Shown here piece after piece: positions 1-8,253 of a stretch of DNA of 64,000 nt. The first letter of the stretch is position 1. Each line of letters begins with the position of its first letter. A program made the translations under genes and the position numbers. Below the pieces are notes generated by a model. It did no database searches. It had not been told where the DNA came from and saw nothing but the letters and a program-made list of their open reading frames with translations. Origin of the DNA: Saccharomycopsis crataegensis (lineage: Eukaryota > Ascomycota > Saccharomycetes > Ascoideales > Saccharomycopsidaceae); the NCBI RefSeq assembly GCF_037102585.1, contig NW_027043829.1, positions 2,666,001 through 2,730,000 on the forward strand. The letters are read 5' to 3'.

Positions 1-500
1 AGCGAGGACGAGATCGAAGAGGTGTTTATCAAAGGAGGGTATGTCTTAGATTGTTGAAGTTTTGTATTTGCACCAACCATGAAGACTAACATTTATATTT
101 TTAGAGGAAATGGTGGGCAGAAAGTAAGTATCGTTGGAAGTTATGTCAATTAGAAGAGCTAAAGTTTAAAACTAACAGCAATTTTTTCAAGATTAATAAA
201 ACAAACAGTAAAGTCCAGTTAACACATATTCCAACAGGCCTTGTTGTTTCATCACAGGCTACCCGTTCACGAGAGCAGAACAGGAAACATGCAAGGGAGC
301 AGCTTGCTTATAAACTCCAAGAACTTCTTGATCCAGAGAATTCTAGGGCCAAAGCCCTTCGTGAACTACGGATCCAGAAGAAGCATTCTAAAGTCAAGAA
401 AACTAAAAAGAAATATAAGTTGTTGGACGAAGAGAAACAGAAGCAAAAAGAATTGGAGAAGAATGAAGAACAGGAGGAGATGATTTTCAAGTTTGAATAG
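1..500 (+). CDS. RSO55: Mitochondrial GGQ release/rescue factor, Rso55/C12orf65 type (5' end outside window)
   Basis: Three exons are visible: 1-38, 105-123 and 192-500 (stop TAG). Intron 39-104 starts GTATGT and has a GACTAAC branch site; intron 124-191 starts GTAAGT and has AACTAAC. The exons join in frame to read [16 protein letters not shown], so the GGQ tripeptide lies on the 19-base middle exon. [12 protein letters not shown] stretch and a Lys-rich basic tail follow, as in ICT1/C12orf65/Rso55 proteins. In that family the GGQ loop hydrolyses peptidyl-tRNA on mitochondrial ribosomes and the basic tail enters the mRNA channel of stalled ribosomes. No codon-recognition domain is seen in the visible part. 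The N terminus and start codon lie outside the window. Choice of Rso55 over other GGQ paralogues rests on the short size and tail and is likely but not certain. Confidence 0.85.
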
Positions 501-684
501 GTTGTTGTCTATGATAATGAATAATGAAATAATAGTTATGATAATTATGATGATTATGTTATCACTTGTAAATTACCGTCTGAATGGTATATATGGTATT
601 TTTCAATAGTGAAAATTCTCGGAACGGTATCTGTAGAATTATACAATTCATATCTATTCATATCTATTCATATCCACGAAAACC

Positions 685-1344
685 ATGAATACAGTTAGAA
701 AAGTTAAAACAAGAGCACCTAGATCACGGGACGAAATAATATCCAAACAACTCGCATGGCTACTTCGTCATGGAGCACAAAAGGAAGGTCTCTCCATCGA
801 TTCTCAAGGATACGTCCCCGTCCCTGAAGTGTTGGCCCACAATAAACTCAAATCCAACAAGACGACTTTTGAAGACCTCCAGCGGATTGTCGGCAATGAC
901 AAAAAACAACGGTACACTCTCAAGTCTGATGACGATTCCGATCCCAAAAAATCGCGAATTTGCGCTAACCAGGGCCATTCTCTTCAACAAATAGAAGTGG
1001 AGCTCACAAAGCTTGATGATTCATTCACTGATGCCATCATTCACGGGACCTCAATATCTGCTTGGAAATTGATCAATGAGTCTGGTGCACTCTCTAGAAT
1101 GACCCGTAATCACATTCATTTTGCTGTTGATGTTCCTGCAAATAACAATAGCAAGGTCATCAGTGGGATGAGAAACTCTTCCAACGTTTTCATCTATATT
1201 GATAAAGAGAAAGCCGAAAAGCAGGGAATCGAGTTCTACAGAAGTATTAATCAGGCGATATTGAGCAGTGGGAATTCTGAAGGGAAGATCCCGGTTGAGT
1301 GTTTCGCTAAAGTGGTGGACCGCCAGGGAAACTACTTGCGATAA
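685..1344 (+). CDS. TPT1: tRNA 2'-phosphotransferase
   Basis: 219 residues, the usual size for Tpt1/KptA. Family role: removes the 2'-phosphate left at the splice junction after tRNA ligation, passing it to NAD+ to give ADP-ribose 1'',2''-cyclic phosphate; the last step of tRNA splicing. Seen here: the N-terminal winged-helix part with SKQLAWLLRHG (residues about 21-31), a middle R-Y-T-L then ICANQGHS segment, HGTS at about residue 118, and RNHIHFAVDVP at about 140, all hallmark Tpt1 blocks; it ends in AKVVDRQGNYLR. The ATG follows an A-rich leader and is the first in frame. The gene is on the same strand as the preceding release-factor gene with about 185 bases between them, which would hold both the terminator and the promoter. 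Confidence 0.95.
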   Translation: MNTVRKVKTRAPRSRDEIISKQLAWLLRHGAQKEGLSIDSQGYVPVPEVLAHNKLKSNKTTFEDLQRIVGNDKKQRYTLKSDDDSDPKKSRICANQGHSLQQIEVELTKLDDSFTDAIIHGTSISAWKLINESGALSRMTRNHIHFAVDVPANNNSKVISGMRNSSNVFIYIDKEKAEKQGIEFYRSINQAILSSGNSEGKIPVECFAKVVDRQGNYLR

Positions 1345-2348
1345 AGTTACTAACATATATTATACCATACATTTTATATATTCGTGCCATAAATTTCAGA
1401 TGTTGTGCTCATGTGTTACACTGCAAGACGTATAGCAAAGGGATGTTAAGAATCTGCGCGCCGCTCATTGACAACACATGAGAATATATCTGTAATATAA
1501 GCTTGGTCTCGTGTTAATCGACGGATTGAGAGTCTTATATTATAATTTGATCTACTAATGGTTATATCAAATGAAATAAAATGAATTGTTAAAGTAAGTA
1601 TAAATACTGTGTAAAGATTTAAGCGTCTCCATTAAAATAAGAATAATAAAATGGAAAAACGAGAAAGATCGCTCTATTTAAGATGGTTCGATCTTCTACT
1701 AGAACTATTGGACTGTTCTAGAAGATAATAGAAGATAATAGAAGATAATAGAAGATAATAGAAGATAATAGAAGATAATATAAAGTAGTAGAAAGTAATA
1801 GAATGTCCTAGCATGTTCAAGAAACCTTAAAAGGGAATTCTTCGAAATACTAGAATGTTCTACGAAAGATTATTAATGAAATAATGTATCCAAGAAGTGC
1901 ATTAAAAGCAGTAATATGATACCTTGAGCATAACCTATGCTAAAATGTCTGGCTAATATATTAAAGGAACTATTCTCCTATATCATCCAGTAACATACAC
2001 TGTAACATTTGATGGCTTGTCCAAGTCTCTATAATATGGGTTATAAATGCATAATCCATGGCAAGTGAGGATACCGCATCCTGGTTCGGAAATTTTGAAA
2101 ATTGATCAAAGGTATTAAAAGTCAATCAATGATGCTACTAATCACCATTTAAAGCAGTTAAAATGTGGGGTTTTCAAAGAATCTTACAAATGAAAACGAT
2201 TTCACAGTTATCATGCATGTTGCTTTTATGCATGATAGTTTAGCTAAAAAGAGTCCTTTAAAAAAATATATTTGAAGTCAGAGCCAATATATAATGATAA
2301 TCATCATATACTCCATCAAATTTTATCATTATTCATTCTTAATTAGTG
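1345..2348. other. Intergenic region, no gene seen
   Basis: AT-rich spacer between TPT1 and the relic at 2,349. It holds a 10-base minisatellite (listed separately) and several TTC/GAA-rich words around 1,680-1,870. From about 2,190 to 2,340 it resembles the stretch 6,370-6,480 upstream of the second relic (shared TGCATGAT..., AAAAAATATAT, ATAATTATCATCAT-type words). That places this upstream block inside a duplicated segment. No tRNA or conserved coding frame was seen. Confidence 0.6.
1721..1780. repeat. 10-base minisatellite, six perfect units
   Basis: Six head-to-tail copies of GAAGATAATA, followed by a decayed unit. It is flanked on both sides by looser TAGAA/TTCTAGAA words, so the array may have grown from a local AGAAGATAATAG seed by slippage. 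No coding frame uses it. Confidence 0.9.
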
Positions 2349-2696
2349 ATGGAAATCCTAGGCGAGTTACAAATAGAACTGCTTCCAAATGTATTCAAGA
2401 ATATTGAAAAAGTGGAACTACGGAACTTGATTGCGGATGAACATCTGCCACAGTTATTATATTATATTGTTTCCGCATTATTTCAAAGAATTTTCGTTCT
2501 TGGGGGTACTATTGATACTTTTCCCACTGAATGGAAGCTCCCAAATTTGGAACTGTTGATAATTTATGACAGCTCAAGAATAGTGATTGTGACTGCTTCC
2601 AGCATTAACTCATTAAATTTCCCGAAAATAGAAAGATTTGAAATATCGGAAGAAATTGTTCTGGATTTTTTGAGTCACATGGATTCAGAGAATTGA
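2349..2696 (+). pseudogene. F-box/LRR-like relic, copy 1
   Basis: 115-residue open frame. It opens with GELQIELLPNVFKNI, which has the spacing of an F-box (LPxELLxxIF), and continues with an LRR-like line LPNLELLIIYDSSRIV and LNFPKIERFEIS. Copy 2 (6,534-7,611) contains the same blocks separated by several hundred extra bases. Copy 1 therefore looks like an internally shortened member of a family of F-box plus leucine-rich-repeat proteins, which normally act as substrate adaptors of SCF ubiquitin ligases. At 115 residues it is too short to hold a working repeat domain. It could still be expressed as a small protein; I favour a relic. Flanking non-coding DNA on both sides also matches copy 2, so the unit was duplicated as a block. 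Confidence 0.5.
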
Positions 2697-2972
2697 ATAT
2701 TTCTGGAAAAAAAAACTCACTTTAGAAAGGAGATTTTAGAAAATTGCGTGTGATTAACAACTTGAAGAATCAACTGTAGCTGGATGGCGTAGCCACTTCA
2801 TCACAGCCGATTCAAATGTTTTATTTTTTATTGAAATCACCAATTTAGCAGCAATCTTATGGGCGATACCAATTGATTTTATCTACAGCAGCAATCCTTT
2901 CCTTCTCTTCTTCATGTAAACTTTGAACTTTTAATCACCATGATTTTTGATAATTCGTTCTGAGTCAGTTGG

Positions 2973-3107
2973 TGTTAGGACTCACCATACCACCAGTACG
3001 GCTGGCTACCATTTTGTATCAGAATAGGTCTATTTAAAGCTTAATTCGTAGATGTTTATAGTTTACACTAATAAGACATCGAGATCTATATATCCACGAT
3101 CCTAACA
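2973..3107. mobile_element. Solo LTR, 135 bp, with 5-bp target duplication
   Basis: Begins TGTTAGGA and ends TCCTAACA, an 8-base inverted repeat with the TG...CA ends of LTRs. It is flanked by the direct repeat GTTGG (2,968-2,972 and 3,108-3,112), the 5-base duplication expected for Ty elements. A TTTAAA box lies inside. No internal element sequence is left, so it is read as a solo LTR. The orientation is not settled because the ends are symmetrical. Its sequence is not that of the LTRs found at 35,621, 47,341, 49,218 or 58,222. Confidence 0.75.
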
Positions 3108-3257
3108 GTTGGTGATGAGTCTTATCTGTATATAAATATGTATTGATCTGCATACATACGTTAATATCAAGAGGATATTATAGGTTGATATTATGACAGA
3201 ATGAAAAATGAAAGCGTATTAATGAAACCGAAGAGGTTATAGAGACGAGAAAGAGAC

Positions 3258-3258
<1 letters not shown>

Positions 3259-3292
<34 letters not shown>
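3259..3292. repeat. (TA)n microsatellite
   Basis: About 34 bases of uninterrupted alternating T and A, with no associated gene. Confidence 0.9.
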
Positions 3293-3296
<4 letters not shown>

Positions 3297-3888
3297 TATA
3301 TTGCGAAAACCCCAACCCCAAAAACTGTGGACCCGTATAATGTATATCCCTCCGAGACTACAATTCCTCAAGACCGACATGCAAATAGATGTCAGTGATG
3401 AGTAATACCGGATCTGGTGTTTAGTTTACTGGCTTCCTAATATGGAGGCTATTACAATCTACTAGTATGGTATCACCGTTTCGAAATGAGTCACCTATTA
3501 AGAGTATGTAAATCATGAAAGGCAAGAAGTGTCCAGATCCCTGTAATACTGCGTATTTTCCAGTAATGATAATCTTGTCTACAGAACGAAGTCTCGTCAA
3601 AATTGCAAGTTTGATATAATCATAATCATCTCTAAACCCTCTCTCATCCTATTTTTTTGTAATTTCTTGTTGGTGCAATCAGTCAACCGGTCCGGCGCAC
3701 CCTTCACAATACGGGGTTGGTTCCCCGGAGATACACGGCAACCGGCGCTTTTACCGATAATGCTTCTCAAATTTTTGTGATTTTTTGGAGTCATTCGCTC
3801 TTCAACATAAAAGGTTTCACAAAAAAAAAAAAAAATGAGAAAAAAAGAAAAAGATGATCCGCTAAGTAGTGTGACAGTATAATAAGCA

Positions 3889-5907
3889 ATGACCAGTATA
3901 GAATCACCAAGGCCATCGTTTCTTCAACTGATGAAGGGTTTCCCATTTGGGCAGGTCCTCATCATGTGTTTAGCGCGGGTGTCTGAACCTATTTCTTTCA
4001 GTTCGCTTTTCCCCTACGTTTATTTCTTGACCAGAGATTTTCATATCGCCAGGACCGAGGCAGAAATTTCCATTTATGCTGGGTATTTGGGGGCTGCGTT
4101 CTCCTTAGCCCAAGTATTGTCGGCAATCCAGTGGTCGAAGTTCTCTCAGGTACATGGCCGAAAAATTGCAATTATGTGTGGTTTATCTGGTTCGATGTTG
4201 TCTATGTTATTATTAGGTTTTGCTAAAAGATACGAAGTAGCATTGTTAGCGAGATTTCTTATGGGACTCTTGAATGGCAATATTGCCATCCTAAGAAGTA
4301 GCATTTTAGAAATTCCAGAGATTGCGAATAACAGAGATTTCCAACCGCTTGCCATAAGCACCTTCCCGCTTCTTTGGCAAATCGGTTGCATCGTCGGGCC
4401 TCTTCTATCTGGTAATTTAGTTCATCCGAAGGAAGATGATGATTATTATAAGAAAAATGACCCCCAAATGTTTTTGCCAACCATGTTCTCCAGCACGGAA
4501 ATCGGACAAATAGCAGCAACAAAATCCAAAGATTTCTTGACCAGAATGTTTCCCTTTTTAGAAAAGCTCAATGAGAGGTATCCTTATGCTTTGGCTAATA
4601 TTGTGGTCTCTTATTTTCTATTCAATAGTATTATTGTGGTGTATTTTTTCATGGAGGAAACTCATTATTCTAAGAAGTATGAATATGACAGCGGCTTGGC
4701 GGCAGGTGATAAATTTTTGAAATTTTTGGGCCTTCGTAAAGAAAATTCCAGTATCAGACCTTGGGAATTAAAAAATGATAATGCTACCAGACCTCTTATC
4801 GAAGAGGAAATAAGGACTCATGTTGATGAGGATCCACTCGAGTACGACGATAACGATGAAGAAGGGGACGAAGTGGTTAATTTTCTCAATTCTTCAAGTC
4901 CAGACTCATTATCGGAACATTCAAGTTTGACATGTAACCGGAAAACTGCATTATCTAATGAATGCCCTGTATCTTATGGGGGTACAGATAATTATGACAA
5001 TAATTCTCGTACTTTGAATATTTCCACAACCATTAGAAGAACCCGTTCCTTTAAGTCACTGAGAAAGCCACTGATGAGGGAAATTGGCCCATTCAATAGG
5101 AGACAGTCTGTTAGCTTGGCTCGTACTGTCTCTTGCTCAAGTGATATCAGACGACTTGAGCAAGATGACGATACCAAGATTCCTTGGAGAGCTCTTAGAA
5201 ATCCACGATGCTACGCCCCAATCTTAGCAAATCTCTTATTAAGTATGCATAATATCTGTTATGAGGAATTTGTACCGCTTTTCTGGTCTAATGATGTTGG
5301 TTATGATAAGAACGGAAATTTTGATTCTCAATTTCCATTCAGAATAAGTGGCGGTTTAGGCCTCAACACTGAGGAAGTCGGGAAGATTTTATCATTGACT
5401 GGGTTCTGTGGAATGTTTGTTATTCTAATTATTTATCCTTATGTCGATCGCCATTTTGAATCGACCAAGTCTTTTACTTGTTTACATTTAGCATTGATTC
5501 CAGTGTATATCGTTTTGCCTTATTGTGTTTTTACATTGCCAGATAGAACACATCACTATGAGCCAAAAGAATCGAGGGATTTATTTAATACAAATTTGTT
5601 TTTGTACCTGATTAGTTTCTGCAAGGTTTTCGCTACATCGATGATGTTCCCATTAGTCCAATTTCTCACCCATATCGGCGCCCCTCCGAAACATCGGGCC
5701 ATTATTAATTCCTTGGCAATCACTGCCAGTGCGTTCTCAAGATGTATTTTTCCGATTCTTGCAGGATTTTTGATGACGTTTTCAATGAGCCACAGCATTG
5801 CCTGGTTATTCTTTTGGGTTGTGGGATTAGGTGCCACTTTAGGACTTTTCCAAAGTTTACAATTGGTAGAAGAGGCCAAAGATGAACCTGAACCGGAAAC
5901 TGTTTGA
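3889..5907 (+). CDS. Major facilitator superfamily transporter, Ycr023c-like
   Basis: 672 residues. Hydrophobic segments fit 12 membrane spans in two halves: six between about residues 22 and 254, and six between about 450 and 660. Between them lies a long charged loop (about 255-440) rich in Asp/Glu, Ser and Arg, a likely phosphorylation region. The loop between spans 2 and 3 carries KFSQVHGRK, matching MFS motif A (GxxxDRxGRR-like). The second half has LPYCVFTLPDR and FPLVQFLTHIGAPPKHRAIINSLA. The layout resembles S. cerevisiae Ycr023c and the ZIFL-like group; the substrate is not known to me. The gene stands between the two F-box/LRR-like relics, transcribed left to right. Start chosen: first ATG of the frame, shortly after an A-run leader. 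Confidence 0.85.
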   Translation: MTSIESPRPSFLQLMKGFPFGQVLIMCLARVSEPISFSSLFPYVYFLTRDFHIARTEAEISIYAGYLGAAFSLAQVLSAIQWSKFSQVHGRKIAIMCGLSGSMLSMLLLGFAKRYEVALLARFLMGLLNGNIAILRSSILEIPEIANNRDFQPLAISTFPLLWQIGCIVGPLLSGNLVHPKEDDDYYKKNDPQMFLPTMFSSTEIGQIAATKSKDFLTRMFPFLEKLNERYPYALANIVVSYFLFNSIIVVYFFMEETHYSKKYEYDSGLAAGDKFLKFLGLRKENSSIRPWELKNDNATRPLIEEEIRTHVDEDPLEYDDNDEEGDEVVNFLNSSSPDSLSEHSSLTCNRKTALSNECPVSYGGTDNYDNNSRTLNISTTIRRTRSFKSLRKPLMREIGPFNRRQSVSLARTVSCSSDIRRLEQDDDTKIPWRALRNPRCYAPILANLLLSMHNICYEEFVPLFWSNDVGYDKNGNFDSQFPFRISGGLGLNTEEVGKILSLTGFCGMFVILIIYPYVDRHFESTKSFTCLHLALIPVYIVLPYCVFTLPDRTHHYEPKESRDLFNTNLFLYLISFCKVFATSMMFPLVQFLTHIGAPPKHRAIINSLAITASAFSRCIFPILAGFLMTFSMSHSIAWLFFWVVGLGATLGLFQSLQLVEEAKDEPEPETV

Positions 5908-6533
5908 AAGGGGGAACTAGAATCCCATGAAAACGTATAACTTCTCTCTTTTCTTTTCTTTTTCAGTACGCTTCCCGGTGTTCTTGGCCAGATTAGATTT
6001 TGTTATGGTATACCATGATGGTATCTAAGCTATGCCTCCAAGCAATCCTACGTATGGTACCAATGCTGGATTTCCCTGATTTTTATGGGTTGCTAGTCGT
6101 AGACTAGTACTAGTAACATATTATTAGAAGCTTCAAATAGTCAGGAAGGAAGAATTTACTATAAACGATTGCTAAAACCTGTAATTACTTTGATGAGTAA
6201 ATTATATAGAACATAAAACAAATAGCATTAACTTGACCGACCCAAAAGAATCCTATAATTGTAATGAGCTAGAATACCAATCCCAGTGGCTCGGTAATTG
6301 CTGGTGGCTTGAACAATCCGACTAACCAGTCTGATACTGCTTCCGCTGCGAATCCCAGCAGATTTAGCTGTTATTATGTTGCATCATGCATAAAATAGTT
6401 GATTAAGAAAACTCTCAAAAAAATATATTCAAAGACAGAACCATTATAACCATAATTATCATCATACTGTGAATCAAAAAACAAAAAAAAAAAATTATTT
6501 TCTGCTGATTGAGAGACATATGTCTAATAAGCA
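5908..6533. other. Intergenic region, upstream block of relic copy 2
   Basis: Holds the 3' end of the transporter transcript (T-rich around 5,940-5,965). From about 6,370 there is a block that resembles 2,190-2,340 upstream of relic copy 1. No gene or RNA was recognised. Confidence 0.55.
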
Positions 6534-7611
6534 ATGCGTGCCCCAGGTGAGTTGCCAATAGAATTGTTTCCAAATGTGTTCAAGAATATCGAAAAGCCCC
6601 GATTAGTGGAGCTACCAAACTTGATTGTTGACGATAGTCGTTCACTATTATTGTACTATATTAATTTTCTATTGTTTCAAAGGATTTTCTTTTTCTGAAA
6701 ATATTATTTGAAGAGTGTTAAACTGGTTTGGTTACAGGATGGTCGCTGGCGGCGTTGAGGATTTCATCATGGTCAAAATACTGTAGATCACATCTTTGAG
6801 TTGGTTGAAATACTTGATAGTGACGAATTCAGGGTTGTCGTTGGATTCGTGGTGAGTCGCAATTAGAGTTGACTCGGTGATAGATTTGTTGGAGGCGGAA
6901 ATAGTTTCAGGATTCATGATTGGGATAGACGGAGAACTAAATGTCAGTTTTTAGATATAATAATAATGATGATAATAAGTATAAAGTAAATGTAAACGTT
7001 TAATAATTTATAAACAGGAATTTTGTTGTGAGTCTTGATAATGCTATACACACGATAGAAGTAACTATTGATCGTTAAAAACTACAAAAGTAGTGGAAGT
7101 ATTTGTGATTATGAGCCCGTGACCATCGAGCCATGTTATGAGGTCTCTACTACGGGCAGACTGACAAAGAGCATCGAATTGAAGCTTCTTGAATTCTATT
7201 TAGGAGCTCCTAAGGTGAAGAATAATTTCTGCAAAAGTGGCCACGAACATCCCCAGGAAGTTGTTTGCTTGGTTTCACAAAAACTTTTGGAGAAATTAAA
7301 ATCAAAACTATCGATGATGACTCTGAATGGCATCTCTCCAATTTAGAACTGCTGAGAATTTGTGACAGCTCAAGAACAGTGACGGCTTTCAACATTAAAA
7401 CTTTAAATTTCCCAAAACAGAAAGATTGTCATAAAGAAAGTGTCAAATTAGAACAACGAAAGATTTGAAATATCGGAAGGAAAACGCAAATGACGATGGG
7501 ATACATCAATTTGATTATTTAATCCAATTATCAAAACTCGCATGTCTATATTTATCTAAAAATAAGATCGAAAGTCGTAATGACTGGGTGAAAAATAACA
7601 ACATCAAATAA
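6534..7611 (+). pseudogene. F-box/LRR-like relic, copy 2 (longer, broken)
   Basis: Starts ATG with GELPIELFPNVFKNIEK (F-box-like LPxELxxxVF), nearly the same as copy 1, but the frame stops soon after (about 6,700). Further homologous pieces appear in other frames: 7,127-7,346 (TTGRLTKSIELKLLEFYL), 7,265-7,468 (WHLSNLELLRICDSSRTV, matching the copy 1 LRR line), and about 7,512-7,611 with LSKLACLYLSKNKIES, a good leucine-rich repeat. Several stops and shifts therefore break it. The intact ancestor was probably an F-box plus LRR protein. Compared with this copy, copy 1 lacks the middle. It lies downstream of the transporter on the same strand. Confidence 0.6.
6732..6917 (-). CDS. Possible small protein (61 aa), unrecognised
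   Basis: Complete ATG-to-stop frame on the minus strand inside relic copy 2, in the section where copy 1 has no sequence. The product is polar at the N terminus (Ser/Thr/Asn-rich), then has a short hydrophobic stretch IKYFNQLKDVIYSILTMM. I do not recognise it. It could be chance in relic DNA or part of an unrelated insertion. No strong promoter features are visible. Confidence 0.15.
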   Translation of the reverse strand: MNPETISASNKSITESTLIATHHESNDNPEFVTIKYFNQLKDVIYSILTMMKSSTPPATIL

Positions 7612-8253
7612 TTAAGGTCCTTTCACAGAATCACTGCTTTTTTCAATAAGTTCAAAATTTTTTTATTTCTCCACAAATGCACAACTAAACCTAAAGATAC
7701 TTTAAAGAATCAATTATTTAGCAAGCTCACAAAAGTGCTTTGAAGCCATTTCCTTACGGCCGATTCGAATGCTTTATTATATTGAAACCACTCACTTAGC
7801 GGCAATCTTATAGCCAATGTTCACCATGGCTGAGATGTGGTTCATTTAATCATACCTTCCATACGTACAAGAGAATATCTTTATAGCAACATTTAGTAGT
7901 AAACTTGTAGAAAAGATTTGATCTCGTGTAAGAGAAGTTGCGATGCAATCCACGTAAGAGTTTCACAACCCCCAAAGATAAGAGATTGATGACCAGAAAA
8001 ACGACAGCCAGTACTCTGGGTGTTTGATAATAATAATGAAAAAATGATTCACACCAATATTTCATAGATACCATAGTAATAATATTGATTATAATTAATA
8101 TATCACCCAAGCAAAGATTACCCGCCATCGTAAATTCGGCCGAAGAGGATGAGCTCATCGCCTCGGGCCAAAGAAACCGTATTTTTCAAAACATTTCACC
8201 AAGTTCCCTGCTCATCATCAAAACAACTGTGCTAACTAATATTTATATGCAAT
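7612..8253. other. Intergenic region before the Zn2Cys6 gene
   Basis: The first half continues the duplicated non-coding segment seen after relic copy 1. A 102-codon minus-strand frame at 7,850-8,158 would encode a hydrophobic peptide (LGDILIIINIITMV, LAVVFLVINLLSLGVV). It has no recognised relatives and overlaps the probable promoter of the regulator gene, so it is not called as a gene. Confidence 0.5.

Larger units (their letters stand above)
2697..3888. other. Intergenic region with solo LTR and TA repeat
   Basis: About 1.2 kb with no convincing gene. The first part (about 2,790-2,870) resembles 7,740-7,825 downstream of relic copy 2 (shared CCGATTC...AATG..TTTATT and TTAGC.GCAATCTTAT words). 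Then come a solo LTR (2,973-3,107), a (TA)n tract (about 3,259-3,292), and the promoter side of the transporter gene with a run of A just before 3,835. A 65-codon minus-strand frame at 3,597-3,794 has no recognisable features. Confidence 0.6.

Noticed and set aside
6001-6118. TGTTA...TAACA stretch resembling a short LTR
   Set aside because: No target duplication at the borders (GATTT on the left, TATTA on the right) and no second copy.
7850-8158. 102-codon minus-strand frame encoding a hydrophobic peptide
   Set aside because: Lies in the promoter region of the Zn2Cys6 gene, has no recognised motif, and hydrophobic runs are expected from AT-rich DNA.
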